The notes under the pieces are model-generated. The model did no database searches. It was not told where the DNA came from and was given only the letters and a program-made list of their open reading frames with translations. A stretch of 64,000 nucleotides of DNA, from assembly GCA_029762755.1 (NCBI GenBank), contig JARVGH010000006.1, positions 124,001 to 188,000 on the forward strand. The letters are read 5' to 3'. Below are positions 32,549-41,964 of this stretch, one piece after another. The position numbers and the translations under genes are program-made. How positions within the stretch are numbered: the first letter of the stretch is position 1; each line of letters opens with the position of its first letter. Source of the DNA: Candidatus Bathyarchaeum tardum (GTDB lineage: Archaea > Thermoproteota > Bathyarchaeia > Bathyarchaeales > Bathyarchaeaceae).

Positions 32549-33811
32549 ATGAAACTTAAAAGAACAATAAATCAAGTGGCGGCAGTTGCAAAAACTGATT
32601 TTCTAGGAGTTCTCAGAAACAAAACTGCAATATTTTTCACGTTACTTTTCCCATTATTCTTTATATTAATTATTGGTTTTACCTTTGGACAAACTGGAAC
32701 AAGCTCCACAAGCAGCATTGTTGTTGGTGTTGTTAACCTTGATAATGAATCAATTGAAATAAACGGAAAAACCTCCATTAACGGCACAATTGGTGACACA
32801 TTTATTGAAGCCCTTGAAACAGCAAACTTTTCTGTTCGTACTTTTGATGAATACGGGGACAGAGACTCTAACGGGACAGCTGCATATGAAATAAGCAGAG
32901 GAAATTTGGGTGTCATTTTGGTGATTCCTGCTAATTTCACTGAAACCTTGGCTTTTCATTACGTTAATGAAACTGGAATGCTAATTCCAACAAAGGCTAA
33001 TCTGGAAATTTTTGTTGATCCTACTGATACAACGGCATCTATGATACGTCAACAAAGTATTCTCGGGTTTATATCTGGGTTTGTTAAACATTATCAAGAA
33101 ATTATAATTGAGTACATTCCAGTTGAGATGCAAGGGGTTGTTGAAGTTCTTACAGACCCCATCATTGTTACAACAAGTAACGCAGAAGTCACTGAAAATA
33201 ATCTACAATGGATCGACTTCATGGTTCCCGGAACACTGGGTCTTGTCCTTTTATGGAGTGGACTAAATCATGCTTCAATGACCATTGCAACTGAACGCAC
33301 CAAAGGAACATTCCAAAGAATGATTATCGCTCCTGTGTCGCCATCAGTTGTTTTGATTGGAAAATTAATCTCAAACTTGGCTTTAGTTTACATGTCTGGA
33401 TTTATTATGCTCGCCAGTGGAGTTCTACTGTTTCAGGTTAATCTTTACTGGAACATTCCAGTAATCATCTTGGCAATGTTTTTGGGTTCCCTTTCTGCCA
33501 TAGGTATTGGTCTTATCATTTCCTCTGTTGCTAAAAATGAAGAGGCAGCAAACTCAATTGCAGTAATAATTAGTGTTCCATTACAGTTCTTCATTGGAGC
33601 GTTCTTCCCCTTAGAAATGATGCCCCCTGCCGCACAAACATTCGGTCAAGCACTACCCTTTACAAAAATGGTTGATGCAATGAAAGCCATAATGACAAGA
33701 AATCTTGGTGTCGACGTAATTTTTCCAGAATTGCTGTACCTAACTGTTTCCGGAATAATATTGTTTGCAATAGGAACAATAGCATACAGATTGGCATTAA
33801 AGCGCCTATAA
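32549..33811 (+). CDS. ABC-2 type transporter permease
   Basis: The protein has 420 residues. One N-terminal helix (about 28-46) is followed by a large extracytoplasmic domain (about 50-220) and then five to six C-terminal helices, the layout of ABC-2 (DrrB/YhgE-like) exporters. VPGTLGLVLLWSGLN and a later FFPLEMMPPAAQTFGQALPFT are typical. It forms the exporter with the ATPase encoded just upstream. Confidence 0.9.
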   Translation: MKLKRTINQVAAVAKTDFLGVLRNKTAIFFTLLFPLFFILIIGFTFGQTGTSSTSSIVVGVVNLDNESIEINGKTSINGTIGDTFIEALETANFSVRTFDEYGDRDSNGTAAYEISRGNLGVILVIPANFTETLAFHYVNETGMLIPTKANLEIFVDPTDTTASMIRQQSILGFISGFVKHYQEIIIEYIPVEMQGVVEVLTDPIIVTTSNAEVTENNLQWIDFMVPGTLGLVLLWSGLNHASMTIATERTKGTFQRMIIAPVSPSVVLIGKLISNLALVYMSGFIMLASGVLLFQVNLYWNIPVIILAMFLGSLSAIGIGLIISSVAKNEEAANSIAVIISVPLQFFIGAFFPLEMMPPAAQTFGQALPFTKMVDAMKAIMTRNLGVDVIFPELLYLTVSGIILFAIGTIAYRLALKRL

Positions 33812-33861
33812 ACAGATAACTTATTATCGCCCCACACAATTATTTTGTTAGGGGATATTTT

Positions 33862-34095
33862 ATGGCAAAAACTATCAAAGAACAAGTTGCACAATGTCTT
33901 GAAGAAGTAAGACCACAACTGCAAGCAGACGGCGGAGACATAGAACTCGTAGACGTAGAAAAGGGAACCGTAAAAGTAAAACTCAAAGGTGCATGTAACG
34001 GATGCCCAATGTCAGCAATGACAATGCAATGGGGCGTCGAGAACTGCATAAAAAAACGAGTGCCTGAAATCAAGAAAGTTGAAGTAGTCCAATAA
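33862..34095 (+). CDS. NifU-like Fe-S scaffold domain protein
   Basis: The protein has 77 residues and corresponds to the NifU C-terminal domain alone. It has QADGGDIELVDVE and the cluster-binding Cys45-x2-Cys48 in GACNGCPMS. It likely assembles or carries 4Fe-4S clusters, of which the hydrogenase and Hcp in this window are heavy users. GGGGAT precedes ATG 33862. It is a single gene. Confidence 0.92.
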   Translation: MAKTIKEQVAQCLEEVRPQLQADGGDIELVDVEKGTVKVKLKGACNGCPMSAMTMQWGVENCIKKRVPEIKKVEVVQ

Positions 34096-34310
34096 ATCAA
34101 ATACAAATCTACATTTGACGGAGCACCAAAAACGTTCAAGGTTAATTGTTAGAACATTTGACTCGTTATATCTGCAAAAAGCAATTAATGTCTTTGGAAC
34201 TGCTTTCTTTTTTTCTAAATATAACATTTTTACAAAAATATTTATGAAATCAATAAATACTTGAATCAAGACACTAAATTCACAAACAATATAGACATAC
34301 ACACTACAAA

Positions 34311-36113
34311 ATGGGAACCCATTGTGGGTGTGTTGACTCTATCTTGAGACTACGCAAGAAGATTGTAATCATTTTAGTTTTGACGTTCACAGCCTTGATT
34401 TTGGTTCAGTACACTACATCACAAATTGTTTTTTTGGATAGTTTTACAAAACTGGAAAAACAAGATACAATTCAAGATTTAGAACGGTTACGCAACTCTT
34501 TATCTGCAGACTTGAGAAACTTTGATGTCTTTGTTCATGATTGGGCAGCATGGGATGACACGTATGAGTTTATTCAAAATTCAAATGAACAATACATTGA
34601 ATCAAACTTAGTTGATGAAACCTTCACTGGTTCAAAACTTAATCTCATATTATATGTTAACTGGTTAGGTGATGTTGTTTATGGTAAAGCATTTGATTTG
34701 GTGACTGAAAAAGAATTATCAATTCCAGAGAGCGTTCAAGAACACCTTTCACCTGACAAGCAGTTACTGCAACATTTTGGCACAAACAGTACAATCAATG
34801 GGTTTTTGCTACTTCCTGAGGGACCAATGATGATTGCATCGAACCCAATTGTTAAGAGTAATGAGGAAGGTCCGATTCTTGGATCCTTAATTATGGGGCG
34901 CTACTTTGATTCTATCCAACTTGAAAGTTTAGCCGAGACGACACAGTTGAAGCTTAGTTTACAACATTTCACTAATTCAGATACATCAAATAATTTTCAG
35001 GAAGCTTTTGTAGATTTCTCAGAAGAACAAAACACGATTCTAAAAACTCTAACACCTAACATCATAGCAGGTTACGCGTTATTTGAAGACATCTACGGAG
35101 AATCATGTTTCGTAATTGAGGCACTGTTACCTCGAGATATCTACAATCAAGGGAATTCAAGTATAACATACTTTGTTTTACTTTTACTATTTACAGGAAT
35201 AACATTCAGCATAGTAATTATACTGTTTTTAGAAAAAACAATACTATCACGATTAGCTCAACTGAACAGTAGCGTTAAAGAAATAAGCAAATCACAAAGA
35301 AAACACTTAAAAAAGGTTTCAGTAAAAGGAAAAAATGACGAAATAACAAACCTTGCTGATGAAATAAATAAAATGCTGACGAACCTAGAAGAGTCTCAAA
35401 ACAAATTAAAAATAACAAATGAGAAGTTGAGTGTAGTCGGCAAATTTACCCGTCATGACGTTAGAAACAAACTTGCAGTAATCGCAAATAGTGTTTACTT
35501 AACTAAATTGAAAACAAAAGCGGATGATTCCCAAACTATAGAACACCTTAACAATATTGAAGAAGCAATTGACAAAGTGGAACAAATTTTTGATTTTGCA
35601 AAAACATATGAAATGTTAGGAATAGAAGAACTCGAATACATCGATGTGAAAAAGTTTGTTCAAGAAGTAACAATGCTTCATGGATTAAATGGTCTAAAAG
35701 TTGTAAATGAATGCGAAGATTTAACTTTATTATCTGATTCCCTTCTGCGACAGTTGCTTTATAATCTGATTGATGACACAATTAAGTACAGTGAATATGC
35801 AAACCAACTCAGAATATACTACAAAGAAGAAAAAAACCAACTAAAACTAATTTATGAAGACAATGGGATTGGAATACCTGAATCAGAAAAGGAACTAATA
35901 TTCACAGAGGGTTACGGCAAAGGAACAGGCTACGGATTGTATTTGATAAGAAAGATTTGCGAAACATATGGTTGGGTAATACAAGAAACAGGCAAACAAG
36001 GTCAAGGAGCACAATTTGTTATTACAGTTCCTAAAATCAACAAAACCGGAAAAATGAACTATTACATTAAACAAGATGCAAAAAAAAGAATGCTAATACA
36101 CCCTGTAACGTAA
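34311..36113 (+). CDS. CHASE4-domain sensor histidine kinase
   Basis: The protein has 600 residues. A transmembrane helix (about 19-40) is followed by a CHASE4 extracytoplasmic domain with FDVFVHDWAAWDDTYEFI, then a second helix near 285-305 and a HAMP-like linker. The HisKA-type segment FTRHDVRNKLAVI has the phosphoacceptor His382. The HATPase domain has DNGIGIPESEKELIF and GTGYGLYLIRKI. It autophosphorylates on signal binding. No response regulator is adjacent, so its partner is unknown. Confidence 0.9.
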   Translation: MGTHCGCVDSILRLRKKIVIILVLTFTALILVQYTTSQIVFLDSFTKLEKQDTIQDLERLRNSLSADLRNFDVFVHDWAAWDDTYEFIQNSNEQYIESNLVDETFTGSKLNLILYVNWLGDVVYGKAFDLVTEKELSIPESVQEHLSPDKQLLQHFGTNSTINGFLLLPEGPMMIASNPIVKSNEEGPILGSLIMGRYFDSIQLESLAETTQLKLSLQHFTNSDTSNNFQEAFVDFSEEQNTILKTLTPNIIAGYALFEDIYGESCFVIEALLPRDIYNQGNSSITYFVLLLLFTGITFSIVIILFLEKTILSRLAQLNSSVKEISKSQRKHLKKVSVKGKNDEITNLADEINKMLTNLEESQNKLKITNEKLSVVGKFTRHDVRNKLAVIANSVYLTKLKTKADDSQTIEHLNNIEEAIDKVEQIFDFAKTYEMLGIEELEYIDVKKFVQEVTMLHGLNGLKVVNECEDLTLLSDSLLRQLLYNLIDDTIKYSEYANQLRIYYKEEKNQLKLIYEDNGIGIPESEKELIFTEGYGKGTGYGLYLIRKICETYGWVIQETGKQGQGAQFVITVPKINKTGKMNYYIKQDAKKRMLIHPVT

Positions 36114-36122
36114 AAAATTCAA

Positions 36123-36443
36123 TTATTTTTGATTTAAGTGACATTTTCCTCCTGTTGGGCAAAATTTTTTGGCGTGGTTTTCAACTGCGCTAAAAAGTGT
36201 TCCAACGGTTTCTTTGTTAACTGAATAGATGCGTTTTTTGCCCTCAGGTTCGATGTAAACAAAGTTGCACTCAAGAAGGGGTTTAAGGTTGTGTGAAACC
36301 ATGCTTTGTTCTTGCCCGATAGCGTCAGCGAGCTCGTTTACACTCATTGGTTTTTTCATCAGTTGTTCCAATATTGCTAACCGGGCAGGATTTGCCAAGT
36401 TAACAAAGAACTTGTAGCATGTTTCACTTAACCCTTTTTTCAT
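36123..36443 (-). CDS. ArsR-family winged-helix regulator
   Basis: The protein has 106 residues. It has an ArsR-type HTH (ARLAILEQLMKKPMSVNELADAIGQEQSMVSHNLKPL) and wing (PEGKKRIYSV). The C-terminal tail CPTGGKC provides two cysteines that could sense metal, cluster or redox state. It lies 20 bases downstream of hcp in the same orientation, so it is probably cotranscribed and may autoregulate through the palindrome at the hcp promoter. Confidence 0.88.
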   Translation of the reverse strand: MKKGLSETCYKFFVNLANPARLAILEQLMKKPMSVNELADAIGQEQSMVSHNLKPLLECNFVYIEPEGKKRIYSVNKETVGTLFSAVENHAKKFCPTGGKCHLNQK

Positions 36444-36463
36444 TGTTAATCCGACTTCTTTTC

Positions 36464-38104
36464 TTATCCTAATATTGCTTTAAGGTCTTTCTCTGCAGTT
36501 GTTATTGGCATTATGTTGAAGTTTTTAACCAGAACATCCAAGACATTAGGAGAAACAAAAGCAGGTAAACTGGGACCTAAACGAATGTTCTTAATTCCCA
36601 GATACAGCAAAGTCAACAGTATTGCAACGGCTTTTTGTTCATACCATGATAACACCAATGACAGTGGGAGTTCATTAACGCCCACGCCAAAAGCATCAGC
36701 AAGGGCTACGGCAACTTTTATTGCAGAATAAGCATCGTTGCATTGTCCCACATCCAACAGTCGGGGCAAGTCACCTAGAGTGCCTAAGTCTTTGTCAAAG
36801 AACCTGAATTTTCCACACGCTAAGGTTAGAACAATTGTGTCAGGAGGAGTCATTTCAACCAGTTCAGTGAAGTAGTTCCGTCCAGGTTTTGCGCCGTCAC
36901 ACCCTCCAACGAGTAGAATGTGTCGAAGTTTTTTGGTTTTAACTGCGTCAACAACCTTGTCTGCTACACTTAGGATGGTATTGCGTGCAAATCCAACCGT
37001 TACACTTTTTCCATTTGTGTCTTCTTGGAACCCATCCATTTCCAGAGCTTTTTCGATTACTGAACTGAAGTCTTTGTCTGCAATATGGGTTACATTTTCC
37101 CATCCAACTAGACCCGTTGTGAAAATATTATCGGCATAACTCTGTGCGGGACGTTGAAGACAGTTTGTTGTCATCAAGATTGCACCTGGGAAGGTTTTGA
37201 ATTCTTTTTGCTGGTTTTGCCATGCGGTTCCATAATGACCATGGAAATGTGAATACTTCTTTAGTTCAGGATAACCGTGTGCAGGAAGCATTTCGCCATG
37301 GGTATAAACGTAGATTCCTTTACCTTCAGTTTGTTTGAGAATTTCTTCTAAATCTTTCAGATCATGACCCGAAACGAGAATTGCTTTGCCCTTTTTTGTT
37401 CCAAGGGGAACTTTTGTCGGAACAGGATGACCATAAGTTCCTGTATTCCCTGCATCTAAAAGTTCCATTGCTCGTAAGTTAATTTTTCCACATTTTAAAA
37501 CCAACCCAACAAGATCATCAACCGTTAGAGAGTCATCTAAAGTAGCAACAAGTGCCTCGTAAATGAAAGTGAAAACTTCAGGGTCTTTTTGTCCAAGAAT
37601 TAGGGCATGATCAGCGTATGCTGCTACTCCTTTGATTCCGTAAGTTAGAATTTGTCTAAGAGATTGAATATCAGGATTGGTTGTTGGGTCAGATTGTACT
37701 CCAACTAATTTACCTTGTTCAACTAGTTCCGCTACAGTGTTTTTTGGAACAAAATTTGCGGGTCCTTCATAAGAAATTGTTAATCCTATGTTTTTTAGTT
37801 CTTGTTTTAGGTCATCACGTATTTTCGTAGTTTTTTTGATCAAGGTTAGAAAACGGGTAGAATCAAAATTTACGTTTGTTAGGGTAGAAAAAAGTGCTTT
37901 ACAAGTGAATGAGTCTGCAGTGTCGGTTGGTAATTTTTGTTTTTTTGCCTCAAGTGCAACTTGTGAGAGACCCTTTAAAGCATAGATTAAAAGGTCTTGG
38001 AGGGCTGCTACCTCAGGACTTTTTCCACAAACGCCATGCTGTGTGCAGCCTTTTTCGTTGGCGGTTTGTTCGCATTGGTAACAAAACATTTTTTGGTTTG
38101 ACAT
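36464..38104 (-). CDS. hcp: Hybrid-cluster protein (hydroxylamine reductase)
   Basis: The protein has about 546 residues. N-terminal Cys8, Cys11, Cys20 and Cys26 (CYQCEQTANEKGC, then GVC) hold the 4Fe-4S cluster. The C-terminal part carries the hybrid Fe-S-O cluster ligands (SGHD, NCLQRP, GGCDGAKPGRNYF, LACGKFRF, LDVGQCNDAYSAIKVA). Hcp reduces hydroxylamine or, by more recent views, NO, protecting anaerobes from nitrosative stress. ATG 38104 or GTG 38113 is the start. A TATA box and palindrome precede it; arsR follows. Confidence 0.95.
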   Translation of the reverse strand: MSNQKMFCYQCEQTANEKGCTQHGVCGKSPEVAALQDLLIYALKGLSQVALEAKKQKLPTDTADSFTCKALFSTLTNVNFDSTRFLTLIKKTTKIRDDLKQELKNIGLTISYEGPANFVPKNTVAELVEQGKLVGVQSDPTTNPDIQSLRQILTYGIKGVAAYADHALILGQKDPEVFTFIYEALVATLDDSLTVDDLVGLVLKCGKINLRAMELLDAGNTGTYGHPVPTKVPLGTKKGKAILVSGHDLKDLEEILKQTEGKGIYVYTHGEMLPAHGYPELKKYSHFHGHYGTAWQNQQKEFKTFPGAILMTTNCLQRPAQSYADNIFTTGLVGWENVTHIADKDFSSVIEKALEMDGFQEDTNGKSVTVGFARNTILSVADKVVDAVKTKKLRHILLVGGCDGAKPGRNYFTELVEMTPPDTIVLTLACGKFRFFDKDLGTLGDLPRLLDVGQCNDAYSAIKVAVALADAFGVGVNELPLSLVLSWYEQKAVAILLTLLYLGIKNIRLGPSLPAFVSPNVLDVLVKNFNIMPITTAEKDLKAILG

Positions 38105-38120
38105 TTTACTCACACAATTT

Positions 38121-38138
38121 TATGAATAATTCTTCATA
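38121..38138. promoter_or_regulatory. Palindromic operator at the hcp promoter
   Basis: TATGAA and TTCATA flank a 6-base centre, a perfect 18-base site. On the minus strand it lies between the TATA box and the hcp start, around the expected initiation point. It is well placed for repression by the cotranscribed ArsR protein. Confidence 0.6.
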
Positions 38139-38150
38139 TGTATTATGTTT

Positions 38151-38158
38151 CATATAAA
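38151..38158 (-). promoter_or_regulatory. TATA box of the hcp-arsR operon
   Basis: TTTATATG on the minus strand lies about 47-54 bases before ATG 38104. Initiation would fall near 38125-38130, inside the palindrome. Confidence 0.5.
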
Positions 38159-38294
38159 ACCTTCGGTTCCAAAACAATCACCACAAAAATACTGTCAACA
38201 CAAAGAGATGACATTAAACAATTGAATGTACGTCAAAACTGAGTTATTTAATATAAACTAAACAAAAAAATTATAATGGTGCAGTATTTTTCTT

Positions 38295-40061
38295 TTATAA
38301 ATATGCTTCTGATGCGTATCTACGCATCATGCGATGACTATTAAAGTAGTAGGCGACTTTCCCGATTGAATTCTTCATTAATTTTATCCAATCATCCCGA
38401 TTTTTGTAAAAAGTTGGAATAATCAGGTAATCAAGTTTATCATAAAGTTGAGTAATCTCTAAACGCCTTCGTTCTGCGTCTTCCATCTCTTCTTTTGGTG
38501 ATGGTCCAATAGCCCAACCTGTAACGCCTTCGATGCAGCCTTCTATCCACCATCCATCCAAAACACTAAAGTTGATTACCCCATTGTGGGCAGCCTTCAT
38601 TCCACTTGTACCTGAAGCTTCAAAAGGCGGTATTGGAGTGTTCAACCAAACATCCACGCCTGATGTATACAATGATGCCATTTCAAGACCATAGTTTTCA
38701 AGATAAACGATTTTCATCGTGTCCCTTAGTTTTTCTTGTAATTCATTAATTTCTTCAATTAACCGTTTTCCCATCCAATCTTTTGGATGTGCTTTACCTG
38801 CAAAAACTACCTGAATCTTTCCTTTCTTGTTGATTTCTTCCAACCGTTTCAGGTTAGAAAACAACAAAGTTGCCCTTTTGTATCCCGTAAATCTTCGTGC
38901 AAAACCTAAAGTAAGAACATCACCAGCCAACTGCACACCGGACTTTTCACGGACATATCGTATCAAATTTTCTTTTGCTTCCATGTGGGCACGCCAGACC
39001 TCTTCATCAGGGATACTGTCAATCCTGACCAACAATTCGGGTTCGTTTGCCCAGCCTGGTAAATATTTATCAAGAAGGACTCTGAAGCATTTGCAGGTCC
39101 AACTAAAAGAATGAACACCATTAGTAATCGCTGAAATATTATAGCCTGGAAAAAGTGTTAATGAAAATTCTTTGTGCCGTTTTGCGACTCCGTTCACGTA
39201 TTTACTAGTATTAAGGGCTAAACGAGTCATGTTAAGTTGGTCGTCACCACCTAATTTCATTAAAGTTTCCAAAGAAACCAAGTCGCCTAACATGTTTTGA
39301 ACTAGCTCATAAGAGAACTTGTCATGTCCTGCTTCCACAGGAGTATGAGTGGTAAATATGCAAAGATCACGGACGTTATCGATGTCTTTGCCATTTTCTG
39401 CAAGCAACTGTAACGTCAAAAAACTCGAATGCCCTTCATTCATGTGATATTTTCCAATGTTAAATCCTGCTGCATCTAAGATTTTAACGCCGCCAACACC
39501 CAAAACGATTTCTTGTTTAAGGCGGTATTCTCGGTCACCCCCATACAGAACCGAGGTAATTTCTCGGTCTTCAACAGAATTGCCTTCAACATTTGTATCA
39601 AGAAACAGAACAGATACTAAACCTCCTGAAGGGCTTTGGTAATCGTACATCCAAGCTTTTACTTTGACTGTTCGGTTTTGAATTTGTAGTTCGACTTGGT
39701 TAGGTAACTCGTTCATTGCCCCCGAAGGATCCCAAACGTCATAATGTTCAATTTGTTTCCCATCATTGAGTTCCTGTTTCAGGTATCCTTTTCGGCTAAC
39801 AAGAGTTACTCCAACAAGGGGAATCTTAAGGTCTGCACTTGATTTGATAACGTCGCCAGCTAGTACACCTAAACCTCCACTGTATGTGGGAATGTTGTTT
39901 TCTAACCCTATTTCCATTGAAAAATAGGCAATCTTTTTTCCCCGCAAAAAGGATCGTTTACAGTATTCTCCACAAAAATAGTATGTTTTTCCCCGTACTT
40001 CAGCTTTGAATTCTTCTTTGGGTTCTGTTAAAGGCATTCCACAAACGGGGTCTCTGAGCAT
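38295..40061 (-). CDS. YHS-domain/GT35 alpha-glucan phosphorylase fusion
   Basis: The protein has 588 residues. Residues 1-42 form a YHS-type metal-binding domain: DPVCGM (Cys7), then FCGEYC (Cys30, Cys34) and KRSF. The GT35 domain follows directly (KIAYFSMEIGLENNIPTYSGGLGVLAGD) and ends with EASGTSGMKAAHNG, whose Lys489 should hold pyridoxal phosphate. It is a short archaeal phosphorylase that releases glucose-1-phosphate from glycogen or maltodextrin. The fused YHS domain, usually found with copper transporters and metal-handling proteins, is unexpected. The GH57 enzyme lies 45 bases upstream. Confidence 0.88.
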   Translation of the reverse strand: MLRDPVCGMPLTEPKEEFKAEVRGKTYYFCGEYCKRSFLRGKKIAYFSMEIGLENNIPTYSGGLGVLAGDVIKSSADLKIPLVGVTLVSRKGYLKQELNDGKQIEHYDVWDPSGAMNELPNQVELQIQNRTVKVKAWMYDYQSPSGGLVSVLFLDTNVEGNSVEDREITSVLYGGDREYRLKQEIVLGVGGVKILDAAGFNIGKYHMNEGHSSFLTLQLLAENGKDIDNVRDLCIFTTHTPVEAGHDKFSYELVQNMLGDLVSLETLMKLGGDDQLNMTRLALNTSKYVNGVAKRHKEFSLTLFPGYNISAITNGVHSFSWTCKCFRVLLDKYLPGWANEPELLVRIDSIPDEEVWRAHMEAKENLIRYVREKSGVQLAGDVLTLGFARRFTGYKRATLLFSNLKRLEEINKKGKIQVVFAGKAHPKDWMGKRLIEEINELQEKLRDTMKIVYLENYGLEMASLYTSGVDVWLNTPIPPFEASGTSGMKAAHNGVINFSVLDGWWIEGCIEGVTGWAIGPSPKEEMEDAERRRLEITQLYDKLDYLIIPTFYKNRDDWIKLMKNSIGKVAYYFNSHRMMRRYASEAYL

Positions 40062-40105
40062 TTTCTCTCACGTGCACCTACAATTATTGTAAAGTTGTAT
40101 TATAC

Positions 40106-41704
40106 TCATTTTTTCTGCTTCTTTAAGGTTGCAGATTTTGGAACTGTAATATTGTTCAGTTCATTTAATCTCTTCTCAAGAACATTCAAAAGTTTTTTGC
40201 GCAACGGTTCACCTTTCAATTTTTTCTTTGATTCACTGATCCGTTGTATCTGAGACGCTAACTTGTCATCTCCGACCACTTGACTTATCCAGCGTTCGAA
40301 GTCTCCTTGTTCCATATGAAATTCAATGGCACGCACGTTTATTGTTTTTAATTCAGAATAAAATTTTTGAACACTTTGCACAGTCAATCCCGAAGATAAT
40401 GGGAACTCGTAAGAAAAGGTAAATCCCATGCCTGACGGCAGTCGTCGTAGAAGCATTTTTGCGGCCAATTCAGGCTTTTCTAGTTCTAGGCGGACTCTTG
40501 CTTCCAGGTCGGACAGAATTCTAGAGTAAACTGCAAAAGCCTCTACCGGGCTGCCCATGGAACTGAAATAATTATGTACATCTCCGGGTCCTCCACCTTT
40601 CATGGACATGTAATACAAATGGTCACTTTGTTGGAGGTAACGCCATAACCAGATTAATTCTTTATCTCCAATTCCTTTGATTAAAGGTTCAAGTTCTTTT
40701 AAAGATTCATAACAAATGTTTTGAATGGGATTTCCAATCCATGCACTCGTGTCTCGTTCTATGTCTGCCCACGAAACTGTGTTGTATTCATGGATGTCCA
40801 CTTCTCCAACTGGCTCATGCCGTTCAATGACTTCTGTTGGGGTTCTCCAATTCAGATGATGCCATTTATTTACTTCATGGGGCAAAGCTTTCAAAAACTC
40901 ATGAATTCCAGTTTCTGGCCAGTGGTGTTCCCCAAAAGTTTCGTAGTCCACAAAAATTACTATAACCTGTCCTTGTGTTCCAGCGAGCCATTGGGCATAT
41001 TTTGTGGCAGTTAAGGGATATTCATTCCACCAGTGAGAAGAAAACCGAAAACCTATATCATCAGAAAGATTATAATTGCGCAGTAAAACTCGAAGCTCAG
41101 AGTCTTTAGCTTTGTAAACATAATTTGGGTTTCTTCCTCCCAGGGTTTGCTGGACGCCTTCGGTTACTGTTCCTTGGTAACCCATTGTTTCCATGGTTTT
41201 TGCGATAGAATTATTGTACAATAATTCAGTGTTTTCAATAAAAGTTGGCGTGTAACCAATCAGTTCAGTCATGAGTTTTCGGTGCATTTTGATTTGTTCA
41301 ATAAATTCTGAACGGTCATTGTCAAATAGGCTAGATAGGGAATGAAAATAAGTTTCATCCATGAATTCTACACAATCTGTTTGTGCAAGCTTTCTGAAAG
41401 ATTCAATAATTTCAGGTTCGTATAATTCGCATTGTTCAAGAAACACTCCAGATAAGCCAAATGCTACCTTGAAAGGTTTACCAGCGTCTTTGTTTTTGTT
41501 AATTTGTTCAAGAATAATTTTGTTTGAGGGCAGGTAGCATTTTCTTGCGGCACGTTCGAAAACGTAACGGTTTAAACTGTTATCAAAGTACAAGTCAAAA
41601 AGGTCTTGTTTGGTAGCTTTACCTTTAGCAAGCAAATCAGAATGAAAGCTTCTGTTCAACCGGAACGGCTGATGAACTTCAAACATTAAACAAACATCAG
41701 TCAT
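40106..41704 (-). CDS. GH57 alpha-amylase-like enzyme with DUF5752 domain
   Basis: The protein has about 532 residues. It has the GH57 motifs: HQPFR near the start, GLSGVFLEQ, GTVTEGVQQ (probable nucleophile Glu) and FVDYETFGEHHWPETG near residue 253. About residues 435-515 form a DUF5752-type domain (GLTVQSVQKFYSELKTINVRAIEF) matching that of the winged-helix protein at 30098. It probably hydrolyses or transfers alpha-glucan chains in the cytoplasm, since no signal peptide is present. ATG 41704 is chosen over TTG/ATG 41716. It precedes the phosphorylase gene in one operon. Confidence 0.88.
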   Translation of the reverse strand: MTDVCLMFEVHQPFRLNRSFHSDLLAKGKATKQDLFDLYFDNSLNRYVFERAARKCYLPSNKIILEQINKNKDAGKPFKVAFGLSGVFLEQCELYEPEIIESFRKLAQTDCVEFMDETYFHSLSSLFDNDRSEFIEQIKMHRKLMTELIGYTPTFIENTELLYNNSIAKTMETMGYQGTVTEGVQQTLGGRNPNYVYKAKDSELRVLLRNYNLSDDIGFRFSSHWWNEYPLTATKYAQWLAGTQGQVIVIFVDYETFGEHHWPETGIHEFLKALPHEVNKWHHLNWRTPTEVIERHEPVGEVDIHEYNTVSWADIERDTSAWIGNPIQNICYESLKELEPLIKGIGDKELIWLWRYLQQSDHLYYMSMKGGGPGDVHNYFSSMGSPVEAFAVYSRILSDLEARVRLELEKPELAAKMLLRRLPSGMGFTFSYEFPLSSGLTVQSVQKFYSELKTINVRAIEFHMEQGDFERWISQVVGDDKLASQIQRISESKKKLKGEPLRKKLLNVLEKRLNELNNITVPKSATLKKQKK

Positions 41705-41895
41705 AGTTAACCACAAAACACAAACAAAGACACAAAAACAAAACCAACATCCCTTTTAATAAGTTCTTGTTCAACAACATAAGTTATCTCTTTCTGCAGA
41801 TTCTAATATGTTTGTGGTCTATTAACTCTGCATGTTTTTGGGTTGATTTTTTTAAAAAAAGTGGTTTTCTTAATGGGACACTACGCTTAGAATAT

Positions 41896-41945
41896 TAATA
41901 TGTTAAAAAATGTGAAAAAATGGGCGCTCAAAAAATGAGTTTTTT
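41896..41945 (-). terminator. Run of T tracts after the gene at 41965
   Basis: On the minus strand three T6 tracts occur within 40 bases downstream of the stop at 41965. This is a typical archaeal T-rich terminator without a strong stem. It separates that gene from the GH57 operon. Confidence 0.5.
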
Positions 41946-41964
41946 TGGTAAACGTCATGAGTGA

